Positions 32,547 through 39,838 of a stretch of DNA of 39,838 bases are shown in pieces; within the stretch, counting starts at the first letter, position 1, and each line of letters starts with the position of its first letter. Source of the stretch: Propionibacteriaceae bacterium (GTDB lineage: Bacteria > Actinomycetota > Actinomycetes > Propionibacteriales > Propionibacteriaceae); assembly GCA_030532575.1 (NCBI GenBank), contig JAUNKV010000027.1, forward strand, positions 1 through 39,838, given 5' to 3'. The translations under genes and the position numbers were made by a program. Under the pieces are notes generated by a model. It had not been told where the DNA came from. It saw only the letters and a list, made by a program, of their open reading frames with translations, and did no database searches.

Positions 32547-33629
32547 ATGGCAGGTCGCAGTGGATGGACGATGCTACTGGCCGGTGCGGTGCTCGCAGCG
32601 CTGCTCACCGGTTGCGGTGGCTCCACGGGTGAGACCCCAGCCCCGACGAGTGCATCGGAGCAGGCCGGAGCTGACTTGCTCCCAGCCGCCGAGGGCGCCA
32701 CCTCGTACCCACTGACCATCACCAGCCCGTGGGGTAGCTCGGAGCTCAAGGAGCGCCCAAAGCGCATCGCAGTGCTCAGGTCCGCGCACGACGCGGAATA
32801 CCTGTCACTGCTCGGCGTCACCCCCACCCTCGCCACCGCCGACATGGCCGACGAGGCGTGGATGGTCGACGCCTTCCCGCACCCCATCGAGACCACCGTC
32901 GACTTCTCCGCCCTCGATGGCATCCCCTATGAAGAGATCGCGAAGGCCAAACCCGACCTCATCGTGTTCTCCAGCTTCGACCTCACCGAGAGCTACGACA
33001 AGCTGAAGGCCATCGCCCCCGTCGTCGCGGCCCCAAAGGGTGACGATGACATCAGCGCTCCCTGGCAGGACCGGATGCGCCACCTCGCCAAGGTTCTCGA
33101 CCTCAGCGACGCGGCCGAGGCCGCCATCGCCAAGGTGGAGAACGAGTTTGCAACACTCCGGGACGAGCACCCTCAGCTCCAGGGCAGGAGCGTCAACTAC
33201 CTCGTCCACTACGGGGCCGAGTACGGGCTGATCCTGCAGAACCGCACCGGCGAGTCCTCCGAGCACTTCCTGGACCAGCTCGGCCTGGCCCACAGCCCCG
33301 TTGCGGATCGGGCTCCCCAGGAGGGGATCAGCAACGAGTTCATCGGGGAGCTCGACGCCGACCTGCTGGTGCTGTCCGACAACACCTACGACGACACGAG
33401 CGGGACCAGCGAGATCGGGGAGATCACCAACCTGCCGCTGTACCAGAACCTGCCGGTGGTGCAGCAGGGCAGGGCAGTGGTCCTGACCAACACCCTCACT
33501 GGGTTCAAGGTCGGCGAGAAGGAGACCGAGGGCAACCTGCCATGGGCCATCGCCCGCACCGGACCCATCGGGCAGCTGTGGGCGGCGAGGATCTTGGCCC
33601 CGCTCCTGGATGAGACGCTCCAGGGCTGA
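32547..33629 (+). CDS. Iron-siderophore substrate-binding lipoprotein
   Basis: The product is 360 aa from ATG 32547 with AGGAAGGA upstream. The lipobox LLTGC puts the lipid on Cys23 after a typical signal. The mature part follows the FepB/FhuD type: KERPKRIAVLRSAHDAEYL, YEEIAKAKPDLIVFSS, and later FIGELDADLLVLSDN, two lobes joined by a long helix. It captures the ferric siderophore outside the membrane and delivers it to the 26980/27990 permeases. The distance to those genes (about 3 kb, other strand between) suggests separate promoters under common iron control. Confidence 0.88.
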   Translation: MAGRSGWTMLLAGAVLAALLTGCGGSTGETPAPTSASEQAGADLLPAAEGATSYPLTITSPWGSSELKERPKRIAVLRSAHDAEYLSLLGVTPTLATADMADEAWMVDAFPHPIETTVDFSALDGIPYEEIAKAKPDLIVFSSFDLTESYDKLKAIAPVVAAPKGDDDISAPWQDRMRHLAKVLDLSDAAEAAIAKVENEFATLRDEHPQLQGRSVNYLVHYGAEYGLILQNRTGESSEHFLDQLGLAHSPVADRAPQEGISNEFIGELDADLLVLSDNTYDDTSGTSEIGEITNLPLYQNLPVVQQGRAVVLTNTLTGFKVGEKETEGNLPWAIARTGPIGQLWAARILAPLLDETLQG

Positions 33630-33649
33630 GAACCGGAGCTGGACGAGGC

Positions 33650-35200
33650 ATGAGTCATGCAGAGGCATCGCACAGCCATGGTCTGCTGGAAGCAACCGAC
33701 AGGCCGCCGTCCAGCCCTCGACTGAGGCTGGAAGGAGTCACCACCGCCCGCGGCCTGTCGCGGGCGGTGGTGGCGTCGGTGTGGCCGTGGGTGCTCGGTG
33801 GGGCGCTGCTCATCGCCCTCGTCGGTGTGGCCCGGACCTTGGTGCCATGGTGGCTGGGGTGGTTGCTGGACCAGGTCATCGCGCCCGCCGCCGATGGGGC
33901 CGCCGCTATGACGACTTGGCGATCCCTCACCGTCGGCTGCGCAGTGCTGGCAGGGATCTACGTCGTCGTCATCATCGGTGATCGAATCGGTGGACGGATC
34001 GGCTGGTACGGCAGACAACGAGCCGAGTTCGAGCTCGCGGACCAGGTGCTGCGGCGCTGCCTGAGTGGAAACCTCAACCGGTACCTGCCCGGGGAGTTCG
34101 TCTCCCGCCTGAGTGTTGATGTCCGTCAGGGCACCGAGGTGCTCTACGTGCTGGTCCACCCACCGGGGGAGGTGCTGCAACTGCTGCTGACCACCATGAT
34201 CCTGTGGAGCATCGACCCGGTGCTGGCACTGGCCGTCCCCGTCGGTGCCCCGATCATCCTGGTGATGATGTCACTGGTGGCGCGGCCACTGGAAGGACGG
34301 ATCGCCGATGAACTCGACTCGATGGGGCAGGCGGCCGGTCGGGCAGCGGACACCCTTGCTGGGTACCGGGTCGTGCAGGGACTCGGGGTTGAGGCCGAGG
34401 CGACAGCGAGATACCGCAGGTTCAGCCGTCGTACCCTGCGTGCGGCGCTGGCGGCGCGTTCCGCCGAGGCCGGGTTCATGGCGGTCACCAAGGCAGCCGG
34501 TGGAGTGTTCGCCCTGGTGCTGATCATCCTGGCTGTCCACCGTGCCGGTGTGGGAGAGGTGACCATCGGGGAACTCGTCACGGTCACGGGGCTGGGAATC
34601 ACCGTCGTCAGCTCCCTGGACCTCCTCGTCGACGCCGTCATCGGGGCCTGGGTGATGGCACAGGGAGCGGGACAGCGGCTGCTGGAGCTCATGGCCTCCC
34701 CACCCGGGCACCCGGATGGGGAGAAGGTGAAGATGTCGGTGGCCAAGGGCGAGTTCATCGTCGTGACGGGGATGGTGGTGCCGGTGCAACTGCTGGGCTG
34801 CGACGAGGTGCTGGTGGCACCCCGTGCCGCAGAACTGCTGACCGGGACGGTGCTGGAGAACGTGATGCTGTCCGGAGCGGATGAGGGGAACGCCCGGCGG
34901 ATGCTGCACCGGGCAGGGTTGGCGGCCGATGAACTGGCGAACGGGTACGACACCGAGTGCGGCGACAACGGGTCCGGTCTCTCCGGTGGGCAACGACAAC
35001 GGGTGGCCCTGGCCCGGGCCTTGGCCAGTCGGCCTGAGGGTCTGGTGCTGACCCATCCCACCTCATCGGTGGATGCGGCGACGGAACAACGCATCGCCGT
35101 CGCGGTGCGGGAGGAACGTGATGACCGGGTCACCGTCGTGTTCACCGACTCCCCGGCCTTCCGGGCCGTCGCCACCAAGCTCCTGGAGGAGGCTCGATGA
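33650..35200 (+). CDS. ABC exporter half with degenerate ATPase: signature intact, Walker A/B and His lost
   Basis: The product is 516 aa from ATG 33650, 20 bp after the lipoprotein stop. Residues about 40-330 are a six-helix exporter membrane domain. In the ATPase domain the Walker A site is replaced by VTGMVVPVQLLG (372-383; no G-K-S/T), Walker B acids are lost (LTHPTSSVD, with Thr468-His469 where D-E is expected) and the switch His is Asp500. The LSGGQRQR signature at 444-451 is perfect, as is the D-loop. This subunit can therefore only supply its signature to a partner ATP site. It overlaps the next gene by ATGA. Probably an iron or siderophore exporter/importer of the IrtAB/heme type; the cargo is unknown. 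Confidence 0.8.
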   Translation: MSHAEASHSHGLLEATDRPPSSPRLRLEGVTTARGLSRAVVASVWPWVLGGALLIALVGVARTLVPWWLGWLLDQVIAPAADGAAAMTTWRSLTVGCAVLAGIYVVVIIGDRIGGRIGWYGRQRAEFELADQVLRRCLSGNLNRYLPGEFVSRLSVDVRQGTEVLYVLVHPPGEVLQLLLTTMILWSIDPVLALAVPVGAPIILVMMSLVARPLEGRIADELDSMGQAAGRAADTLAGYRVVQGLGVEAEATARYRRFSRRTLRAALAARSAEAGFMAVTKAAGGVFALVLIILAVHRAGVGEVTIGELVTVTGLGITVVSSLDLLVDAVIGAWVMAQGAGQRLLELMASPPGHPDGEKVKMSVAKGEFIVVTGMVVPVQLLGCDEVLVAPRAAELLTGTVLENVMLSGADEGNARRMLHRAGLAADELANGYDTECGDNGSGLSGGQRQRVALARALASRPEGLVLTHPTSSVDAATEQRIAVAVREERDDRVTVVFTDSPAFRAVATKLLEEAR

Positions 35201-36900
35201 GGTCGAGCAGGCTGGGTTTGCCGACGGCGCATCGGGTGCTCGGGTTCCTGTGGGGCTTGGTTCGGGCCAGGGGACGGGTGGTGGTGCTGGTGGTGGTGCT
35301 CTTCGTCGCGGAGGCCCTCACGGGGCTTGCAGTCCCACTGGTGGTGGGACGGGTCGTCGACGACATTGCCACTGGGCGGGAGGGGCTCGTCGGATGGTGG
35401 TTGGGACTCCTCGCGTTGGTACTTGGCGCTGGAGTGGGGCTGACGTGGGCGTCGGCGATGGCCCTTGCCAGGGTGGCGGAACCCTTGGCGGCGGGGTTGC
35501 GGGAACGGTTCATGGGGGCGGCGCTGCGTCTGCCCCGGGCGCGTTTCGAGGAGACGGGTACGGGGGACCTGCTGACCAGGGCGTCGGATGACGTGGCGCT
35601 GGTGTCCGACCACCTGCCGACGGTGCTGCCTGAGCTGCTGGGGGTCGGGACGTCGGCGCTGGTGATCGGGGCGGGGCTCGGTGTGCTGGACTGGCGGTTC
35701 GGAGTCGTCGCGGTGGTGGTGCTGCCGTTGCTGGCATGGACCACGCGCTGGTATCTCCGGGTGGCGCCACCGACCTACGCGGCGGAGCGGAGGGCGCAGT
35801 CCAGGAGGTCGAGGGAGCTGTTGGACACCTTCCGGGCGGCCGCGACGATCCGGGTCCACGGGCTGGAGCAGCGGCAGCTTCGTCGGGTGCGCGGCGCGGC
35901 GTGGGAGTACCTGGGATGGCAGATGAGGCAACGCATCATCACCAACATCCTGATCTCCCGGATGGGGCTGATGGAGGTCGGCGGGTTGGTGACGGTTCTG
36001 GTCACGGCGACCTGGCTGGTGCTGGCCGGGGAGTTGTCGGTGGGGGCAGCGACGGCGGCCGGGCTGCTGTTCCTACAGTTGATGGAGCCTGTGTCGGCGT
36101 TGCTGTTGATCACTGATGAGGTGCAGACGGTGGGGGTGGCCCTGGCGCGGGTTGTCGCGGTGATCGAGGAGCCCGGGAGGGAGGGTTGTGACTTCGGTGG
36201 GGAAGCAGCAGTGGAGTTGCGCGGTGTCGGATTCTCCTACTCGACGGGTGGGCAGGTGCTGCACGAGGTTGATCTGGTGGTCGAGCGGGGCAGCCACGTC
36301 GCCGTCGTCGGGGTGACGGGGTCGGGGAAGTCGACGCTGGCGCTCATCGCGGGAGGCATCCTGCGGCCGGAATCGGGAAGGAGCCGGGTGGGGGTACCTC
36401 CGGGCAGGGTGCTGTCGGTGACGCAGGAGAGTCATGTGTTCGAGGGGACATTGCGGGAGAACCTCACGCTGGCGGCACACGGCTGTGAGGATGCGGGGAT
36501 TGTCGCAGGGCTTCGGGAAATTGGGGCGGAGTTGCTGCTGCAGGAGTGCCCGGACGGGTTGGAGACGCGACTCGGGGTGGGTGGGCATGAGTTGTCGCCG
36601 GTGATGGCGCAGTGTCTTGCATTGGCCAGGGTACACCTGGCAAACCCGGAGGTGGTTGTGCTGGACGAGGCGACAGCGGAGGCTGGCAGTACGGATGCCA
36701 GGTGGCTGGAGGATGTTGCAGAGGCGGTGCTGCGGGGGCGTTCAGCCTTGGTGGTGGTGCACCGGCTGTCGCAGGCGGTGGTCTGTGATCGGGTCGTGGT
36801 GATGGCGGCGGGACGCATCGTTGAGGAGGGAAGTCACGATGAGTTGGTGGCGTTGCAGGGCCGCTATGCGGAGTTGTGGGAGATGTGGTCCGCCCACTGA
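35197..36900 (+). CDS. ABC exporter half with Walker A/B and His intact but signature lost
   Basis: The product is 567 aa from ATG 35197, overlapping the partner stop. Residues about 20-310 are the membrane domain. The ATPase domain has GVTGSGKST (372-380), Q-loop SVTQES, Walker B VVVLDEAT with Asp490-Glu491 and switch His522 (VVHRLSQ), but the signature is LSPVMAQ (466-472) in place of LSGGQ, and the D-loop is EAGS instead of SALD. It is the mirror image of the 33650 subunit. Together they can form just one full ATP site (this Walker A/B with the other LSGGQ). It ends 53 bp before dcd. Confidence 0.82.
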   Translation: MRSSRLGLPTAHRVLGFLWGLVRARGRVVVLVVVLFVAEALTGLAVPLVVGRVVDDIATGREGLVGWWLGLLALVLGAGVGLTWASAMALARVAEPLAAGLRERFMGAALRLPRARFEETGTGDLLTRASDDVALVSDHLPTVLPELLGVGTSALVIGAGLGVLDWRFGVVAVVVLPLLAWTTRWYLRVAPPTYAAERRAQSRRSRELLDTFRAAATIRVHGLEQRQLRRVRGAAWEYLGWQMRQRIITNILISRMGLMEVGGLVTVLVTATWLVLAGELSVGAATAAGLLFLQLMEPVSALLLITDEVQTVGVALARVVAVIEEPGREGCDFGGEAAVELRGVGFSYSTGGQVLHEVDLVVERGSHVAVVGVTGSGKSTLALIAGGILRPESGRSRVGVPPGRVLSVTQESHVFEGTLRENLTLAAHGCEDAGIVAGLREIGAELLLQECPDGLETRLGVGGHELSPVMAQCLALARVHLANPEVVVLDEATAEAGSTDARWLEDVAEAVLRGRSALVVVHRLSQAVVCDRVVVMAAGRIVEEGSHDELVALQGRYAELWEMWSAH

Positions 36901-36953
36901 GGCATCATAGCCCAGTGCGAGCAGTGGGAGGCGGCTCAGGGTAGGCTCGCTCC

Positions 36954-37529
36954 ATGCTGTTGAGCGACCGTGACATCCTGGCCGAGGTGAGCACCGGGGG
37001 GATCGCGCTGGACCCGTGGGAGCCCGCGATGATCCAGCCCTCGAGCGTCGATGTGCGCCTCGACAAGTTCTTCCGCGTCTTCGAGAACCACCGCTACCCG
37101 CACATCGATCCCGCCGAGGAGCAGTCCGAACTGACCCGACTCATCGAGGTCGACGACGGTGAGGCGTTCGTGCTGCACCCCGGCGAGTTCGTGCTCGGCT
37201 CCACCTGGGAGCAGGTGAGCCTCGGCCCCGGCGTCGCGGCCCGGCTGGAGGGCAAGTCGTCGCTGGGACGGCTCGGCCTGCTGACCCACTCCACCGCCGG
37301 TTTCATCGACCCCGGCTTCTCGGGGCACGTCACACTGGAGCTGTCGAACATGGCCACGCTGCCGGTGAAGCTGTGGCCGGGCATGAAGATCGGCCAGCTG
37401 TGCTTCTTCCAGCTGTCCTCGCCCGCCGAGCATCCCTACGGCGCAAAGGAGTACGGCTCCCGCTACCAGGGCCAGCGCGGACCCACCCCGTCGCGCTCCC
37501 ACCTGAACTTCCACCGCACGAACGTCTAG
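36954..37529 (+). CDS. dcd: dCTP deaminase (bifunctional dCTP deaminase/dUTPase type)
   Basis: The product is 191 aa from ATG 36954. It opens with [15 protein letters not shown] and has the family core [36 protein letters not shown], where Glu of the last motif is catalytic. Length and the TGEY-like tail ([17 protein letters not shown]) match actinobacterial Dcd, which in M. tuberculosis converts dCTP to dUMP directly (dCTP to dUTP, then hydrolysis). Its role is dUMP supply for dTMP synthesis, in the cytoplasm. Whether this one is bifunctional is inferred from family. Confidence 0.95.
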   Translation: MLLSDRDILAEVSTGGIALDPWEPAMIQPSSVDVRLDKFFRVFENHRYPHIDPAEEQSELTRLIEVDDGEAFVLHPGEFVLGSTWEQVSLGPGVAARLEGKSSLGRLGLLTHSTAGFIDPGFSGHVTLELSNMATLPVKLWPGMKIGQLCFFQLSSPAEHPYGAKEYGSRYQGQRGPTPSRSHLNFHRTNV

Positions 37530-37601
37530 ACCCGCAACCATGGCCACGGTCCCGCCGGCTGTCCACCATCCAGCCCGGCGAGATCGTGACTGCTCCCTTC
37601 G

Positions 37602-39266
37602 TCACCGCTCACCGCGCAGTCTCCAGTTCTCCCGGAAGCCCACCTCGACGCCGTGGCTGCGGGCATGGTCCACCAGCAGCTGCCGGATGTCGCGCATGTC
37701 GTTGTACAGCACCGGGGCCGCTGCCACCTGCCGGTAGCCCCCGGCCCCGCTCAGCCGGTAGTGGTTCAGGGCGACGGCGAACCGGTCGTCATCGGCGACC
37801 GCGCGGCCGTCCGGGTGGCGCAGCTCCACGATGCGCTGCCCGACGGGCCGGTGCAGGTCGATCTCGTAGTCCACGCCGTGGGCCATGTCGTACTGGTAGT
37901 CCCAGATGGTGACGCCGTCGCGGGTGGCCCCGGTCATCGTCGCAGGATCGAAGACGGTCCCCTCGGGCAGGTCCGCGTAGTAGCGGGCGGAGTGCTCCAG
38001 GTGGGCGCGGAGCTCAGCCCCGGTCAACTCGACGGCGGCCAAGGTGTTGTCGAAGACGTAGAGGCCCGCGATGTCGCGGATGCTGACCGCCCCCTCGGGG
38101 AGGGCCGCGGTGCGGGAGGTGACGGCGGTGAGGGAGACCACCGGCAGTGCCGCCGCCGGGGTACCCGCCAGGGCCTGCGCGACGGTGCTGGCCTGGACGT
38201 GCTGGACGAACGCGATGGCCTCGGTGGCCCGCCAGGTGGCCTCCTCGGTGCCCATCCGGCGCGGCGAGACCGCGACCTGCTGGTTGACGTGGGCCCGGGT
38301 CTTCTCGTGGGCCTCGGCGACGGCCGCCACGACGCCAGGGTGGGGCTGTTCCCCGGCGGCCGGGTGGGAGGTCGCCGTCGCGGAGAGCAGCTGCCAGCCG
38401 TCGTCGGTGTGCTCCAGCTCGAGGGTGGTCTCGGTGAGTCCGGCGGCGTGGGCGCGGGGCTGGGTGAGCAGCACCGGAAGCCCGGTGTCCCGGCAGGTGA
38501 TGAGCTGCTCGGGGACATCGCGGTGGGTGTGGCCGATGACCATGAGATCGATGCCAGGCACCTCGGCGGCGATGTCGGCGGCGGGGTTCTCCGGCGGGAG
38601 GTCGGTGCCACTGGCGTACGAGGAGGTGCCGATCCCGGCGTGACACAGCACGATCACCAGGTCGCAACCGTACTCGTCGCGGAGCCTCGGCACCCAGCGG
38701 TGGGCGCACTCCACCATGTCCTCGATCACCACCTGCTCACTCTCCAGGTGGTGGCGGTTCCACACCATCGCGCCGGGGGTGGTGAGCCCCAGCAGCCCGA
38801 TCCTGATCGGGACCCCGCCCAGCCTCCGGTCGAGCTGGAGGTACTGCTGGAAACCGGCCCCCGAGCCGTCGGGGCGTGAGAGATTGGTGCCGAGCACCGG
38901 GGCATCGAGCCGGACATCCCACCAGTGCAGATGCTCGAACCCGTGGTCGAACTCGTGATTGCCGAGGTTCACCGCGTCGTAGCGCATCGCGTTGAAGGCG
39001 GCCGCCAGCGGGTGGGTGGCGTGGGTCTGGCTGATCGGTTCCTGCTGCGCGAAGTAGGTGTTGAGCGGGGTGCCCTGGATGGTGTCGCCATTGTCCACCA
39101 GCACGACATTGCGGTGGCCGAGCTCGGCGCGTCGTCGCTCCACGACGGTGGCCAGCTGGGCCAGGCCCTGCTCCCGGTCGGTGAAGGGACGATCAGCGTA
39201 GTAGTCCCAGTTCAGCACGGTGCCGTGCACGTCGGTGGTGGCCAGCACGGTCAGACGGTGCGTCAT
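37602..39266 (-). CDS. 5'-nucleotidase / 2',3'-cyclic phosphodiesterase family phosphatase
   Basis: The product is 554 aa from ATG 39266 with GAGGAGGG upstream. The metallophosphatase motifs are in order: TTDVHGT (about 10), VLVDNGDTIQGT (about 54-65), NLGNHEFDHG (about 98-107), VIVLCHAG, and MVIGHTHRDV, binding two metal ions. The C-terminal half (about 330-550) is the 5'-nucleotidase C domain (VYVFDNTL region, ALNHYRLSGAGGY). Unlike CpdB or UshA it shows no signal peptide, so it probably acts inside the cell. Convergent with dcd. Substrate (5'-nucleotides or 2',3'-cyclic nucleotides) is inferred. Confidence 0.88.
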   Translation of the reverse strand: MTHRLTVLATTDVHGTVLNWDYYADRPFTDREQGLAQLATVVERRRAELGHRNVVLVDNGDTIQGTPLNTYFAQQEPISQTHATHPLAAAFNAMRYDAVNLGNHEFDHGFEHLHWWDVRLDAPVLGTNLSRPDGSGAGFQQYLQLDRRLGGVPIRIGLLGLTTPGAMVWNRHHLESEQVVIEDMVECAHRWVPRLRDEYGCDLVIVLCHAGIGTSSYASGTDLPPENPAADIAAEVPGIDLMVIGHTHRDVPEQLITCRDTGLPVLLTQPRAHAAGLTETTLELEHTDDGWQLLSATATSHPAAGEQPHPGVVAAVAEAHEKTRAHVNQQVAVSPRRMGTEEATWRATEAIAFVQHVQASTVAQALAGTPAAALPVVSLTAVTSRTAALPEGAVSIRDIAGLYVFDNTLAAVELTGAELRAHLEHSARYYADLPEGTVFDPATMTGATRDGVTIWDYQYDMAHGVDYEIDLHRPVGQRIVELRHPDGRAVADDDRFAVALNHYRLSGAGGYRQVAAAPVLYNDMRDIRQLLVDHARSHGVEVGFRENWRLRGER

Positions 39267-39317
39267 CGGCCCTCCTCACAGAATCCGAAAAACCTCCCCG
39301 AGCCTACCGCTGGACGA

Positions 39318-39390
39318 GCACGAATCGCCGACGAAAATCGCTGTGACGTCACCTGTCGACGGTGAACCGTCCTTTCTTGGCGATTCCTGC
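39318..39390 (+). repeat. Fifth copy of the 73-bp palindromic repeat
   Basis: This copy begins with GCACGAATCG and ends with CGATTCCTGC, exactly 73 bp, as in the four tandem copies at 17788-18158. It lies between the nucleotidase start and rplI terminator, in the same orientation. Confidence 0.8.
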
Positions 39391-39428
39391 GCGGGAGGAG
39401 CGGCGGGTGAGGAAAGGCCGAGGAAAGG

Positions 39429-39485
39429 GCCGGGCAACTGTGAGGCCCCGGACCGTGGTGGTCCGGGGCCTCACAGTTGCCCGGC
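39429..39485 (-). terminator. 26-bp perfect hairpin after rplI
   Basis: Arms 39429-39454 and 39460-39485 are perfect reverse complements over 26 bp around a GTGGT loop. On the minus strand the stem starts 21 bp after the rplI stop and is followed by CCCTTTCC, a weak U run. It should end the rplI operon message. Confidence 0.85.
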
Positions 39486-39506
39486 TTGTGATGCCTGGGT
39501 GTCGGG

Positions 39507-39838
39507 TCAGGCGGCGACGACCTCGAAGGCGACCCGCGCGGTGACGGCGGGGTGCAGCTTGATCGAGACGGTGTGACGGCCTGCGGTCTTCACCGGCTTG
39601 GCGAAGGACACCGAGCGCTTGTCGATGGCGGGGCCACCAGCCTTCTTCACGGCCTGGGCCACGTCGTTGGCGGTGACGGCGCCGAACAGGGAACCGGACT
39701 CGGCCACGCGGGCGGCCACCTTGACGGTGAGCTCCTCCAGCTGGGTGCGGATCTCCTGGGCGTGCTCCACGCCACGGACCTCACGGGCGTCACGAGCGCG
39801 CTTGATGCCCTCGATCTGCTTCTCCGCGCCGCGGGACC
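39507..39838 (-). CDS. rplI: 50S ribosomal protein L9 (5' end beyond the window)
   Basis: The visible 110 residues are the C-terminal part of L9: SRGAEKQIEGIKRARDAREV, QEIRTQLEELTVKVAARV, ESGSLFGAVTANDVAQAV and a closing VTARVAFEVVAA. About 39 N-terminal residues (the conserved L9 N-domain) lie past the right edge. L9 binds 23S rRNA at the L1 stalk base. It would normally be preceded by rpsF-ssb-rpsR, outside the window. A strong hairpin follows the stop. Confidence 0.95.
   Translation of the reverse strand, partial: SRGAEKQIEGIKRARDAREVRGVEHAQEIRTQLEELTVKVAARVAESGSLFGAVTANDVAQAVKKAGGPAIDKRSVSFAKPVKTAGRHTVSIKLHPAVTARVAFEVVAA

Noticed and set aside
1-39838. tRNA or rRNA genes
   Set aside because: No cloverleaf or conserved rRNA sequence was seen on either strand.

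Overview
This window is high-GC, densely coded DNA with GTG/TTG starts, ATGA/GTGA start-stop overlaps and several probably leaderless promoters, which points to an actinobacterium. The bifunctional-type dcd, the DtxR/IdeR-like boxes, the paired ArsA/Get3-type ATPases and the short intergenic palindromic repeats fit the family Propionibacteriaceae (an Arachnia/Tessaracoccus-like genome is my guess; nothing here fixes the species).

Layout. 1-600 is a non-coding block of three long palindromic repeat units. 607-3366 (minus) is a large helical-repeat protein, possibly DUF6493-like. 3476-9121 is an accessory island: a sigma-region-2-like protein and an HTH protein (minus), divergent from a translationally coupled pair of unknown proteins (5554-8279), followed by a TIR-domain gene with a broken C-terminus. 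Three of these transcription units carry a shared 13-14 bp motif 45-51 bp before their starts, so they look like one regulon. 9129-10100 is an HTH/PIN toxin-antitoxin pair, followed by a 32-aa zinc-finger-like microprotein, a gene remnant and a DUF4143-type ATPase whose leaderless promoter lies on three direct repeats with an exact 23-bp period. 12050-17688 is a Wadjet/MksBEF-type condensin operon (jetA, jetB, jetC) with no jetD beside it. Four copies of a 73-bp repeat follow; a fifth copy lies at 39318.

18185-26481 holds an MFS exporter, decayed small ORFs, an operon of a MarR regulator plus two ArsA-family ATPases bracketing a 67-aa protein (one palindromic operator found twice), a divergent NAD-binding protein/TetR pair around an operator, and two duplicated Tat-secreted peptidoglycan-binding-like proteins separated by a G14C23 homopolymer tract.

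26930-36900 is an iron-siderophore locus: two FecCD permeases, ATPase, a siderophore-interacting reductase fused to a methyltransferase-like domain, an AraC regulator, a lipoprotein binding protein, and a heterodimeric ABC exporter whose two ATPase domains are degenerate in complementary ways, so only one intact ATP site can form. Iron-repressor-like boxes precede both plus-strand units. The window ends with housekeeping genes: dcd, a 5'-nucleotidase/cyclic phosphodiesterase, and rplI (cut by the window edge) with a 26-bp perfect hairpin terminator.

The most interesting candidates for something undescribed are the TIR/sigma-like island with its shared promoter motif, the jetABC operon without jetD, and the complementary half-dead ABC exporter. 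All family names come from reading the translations; no database search was possible.
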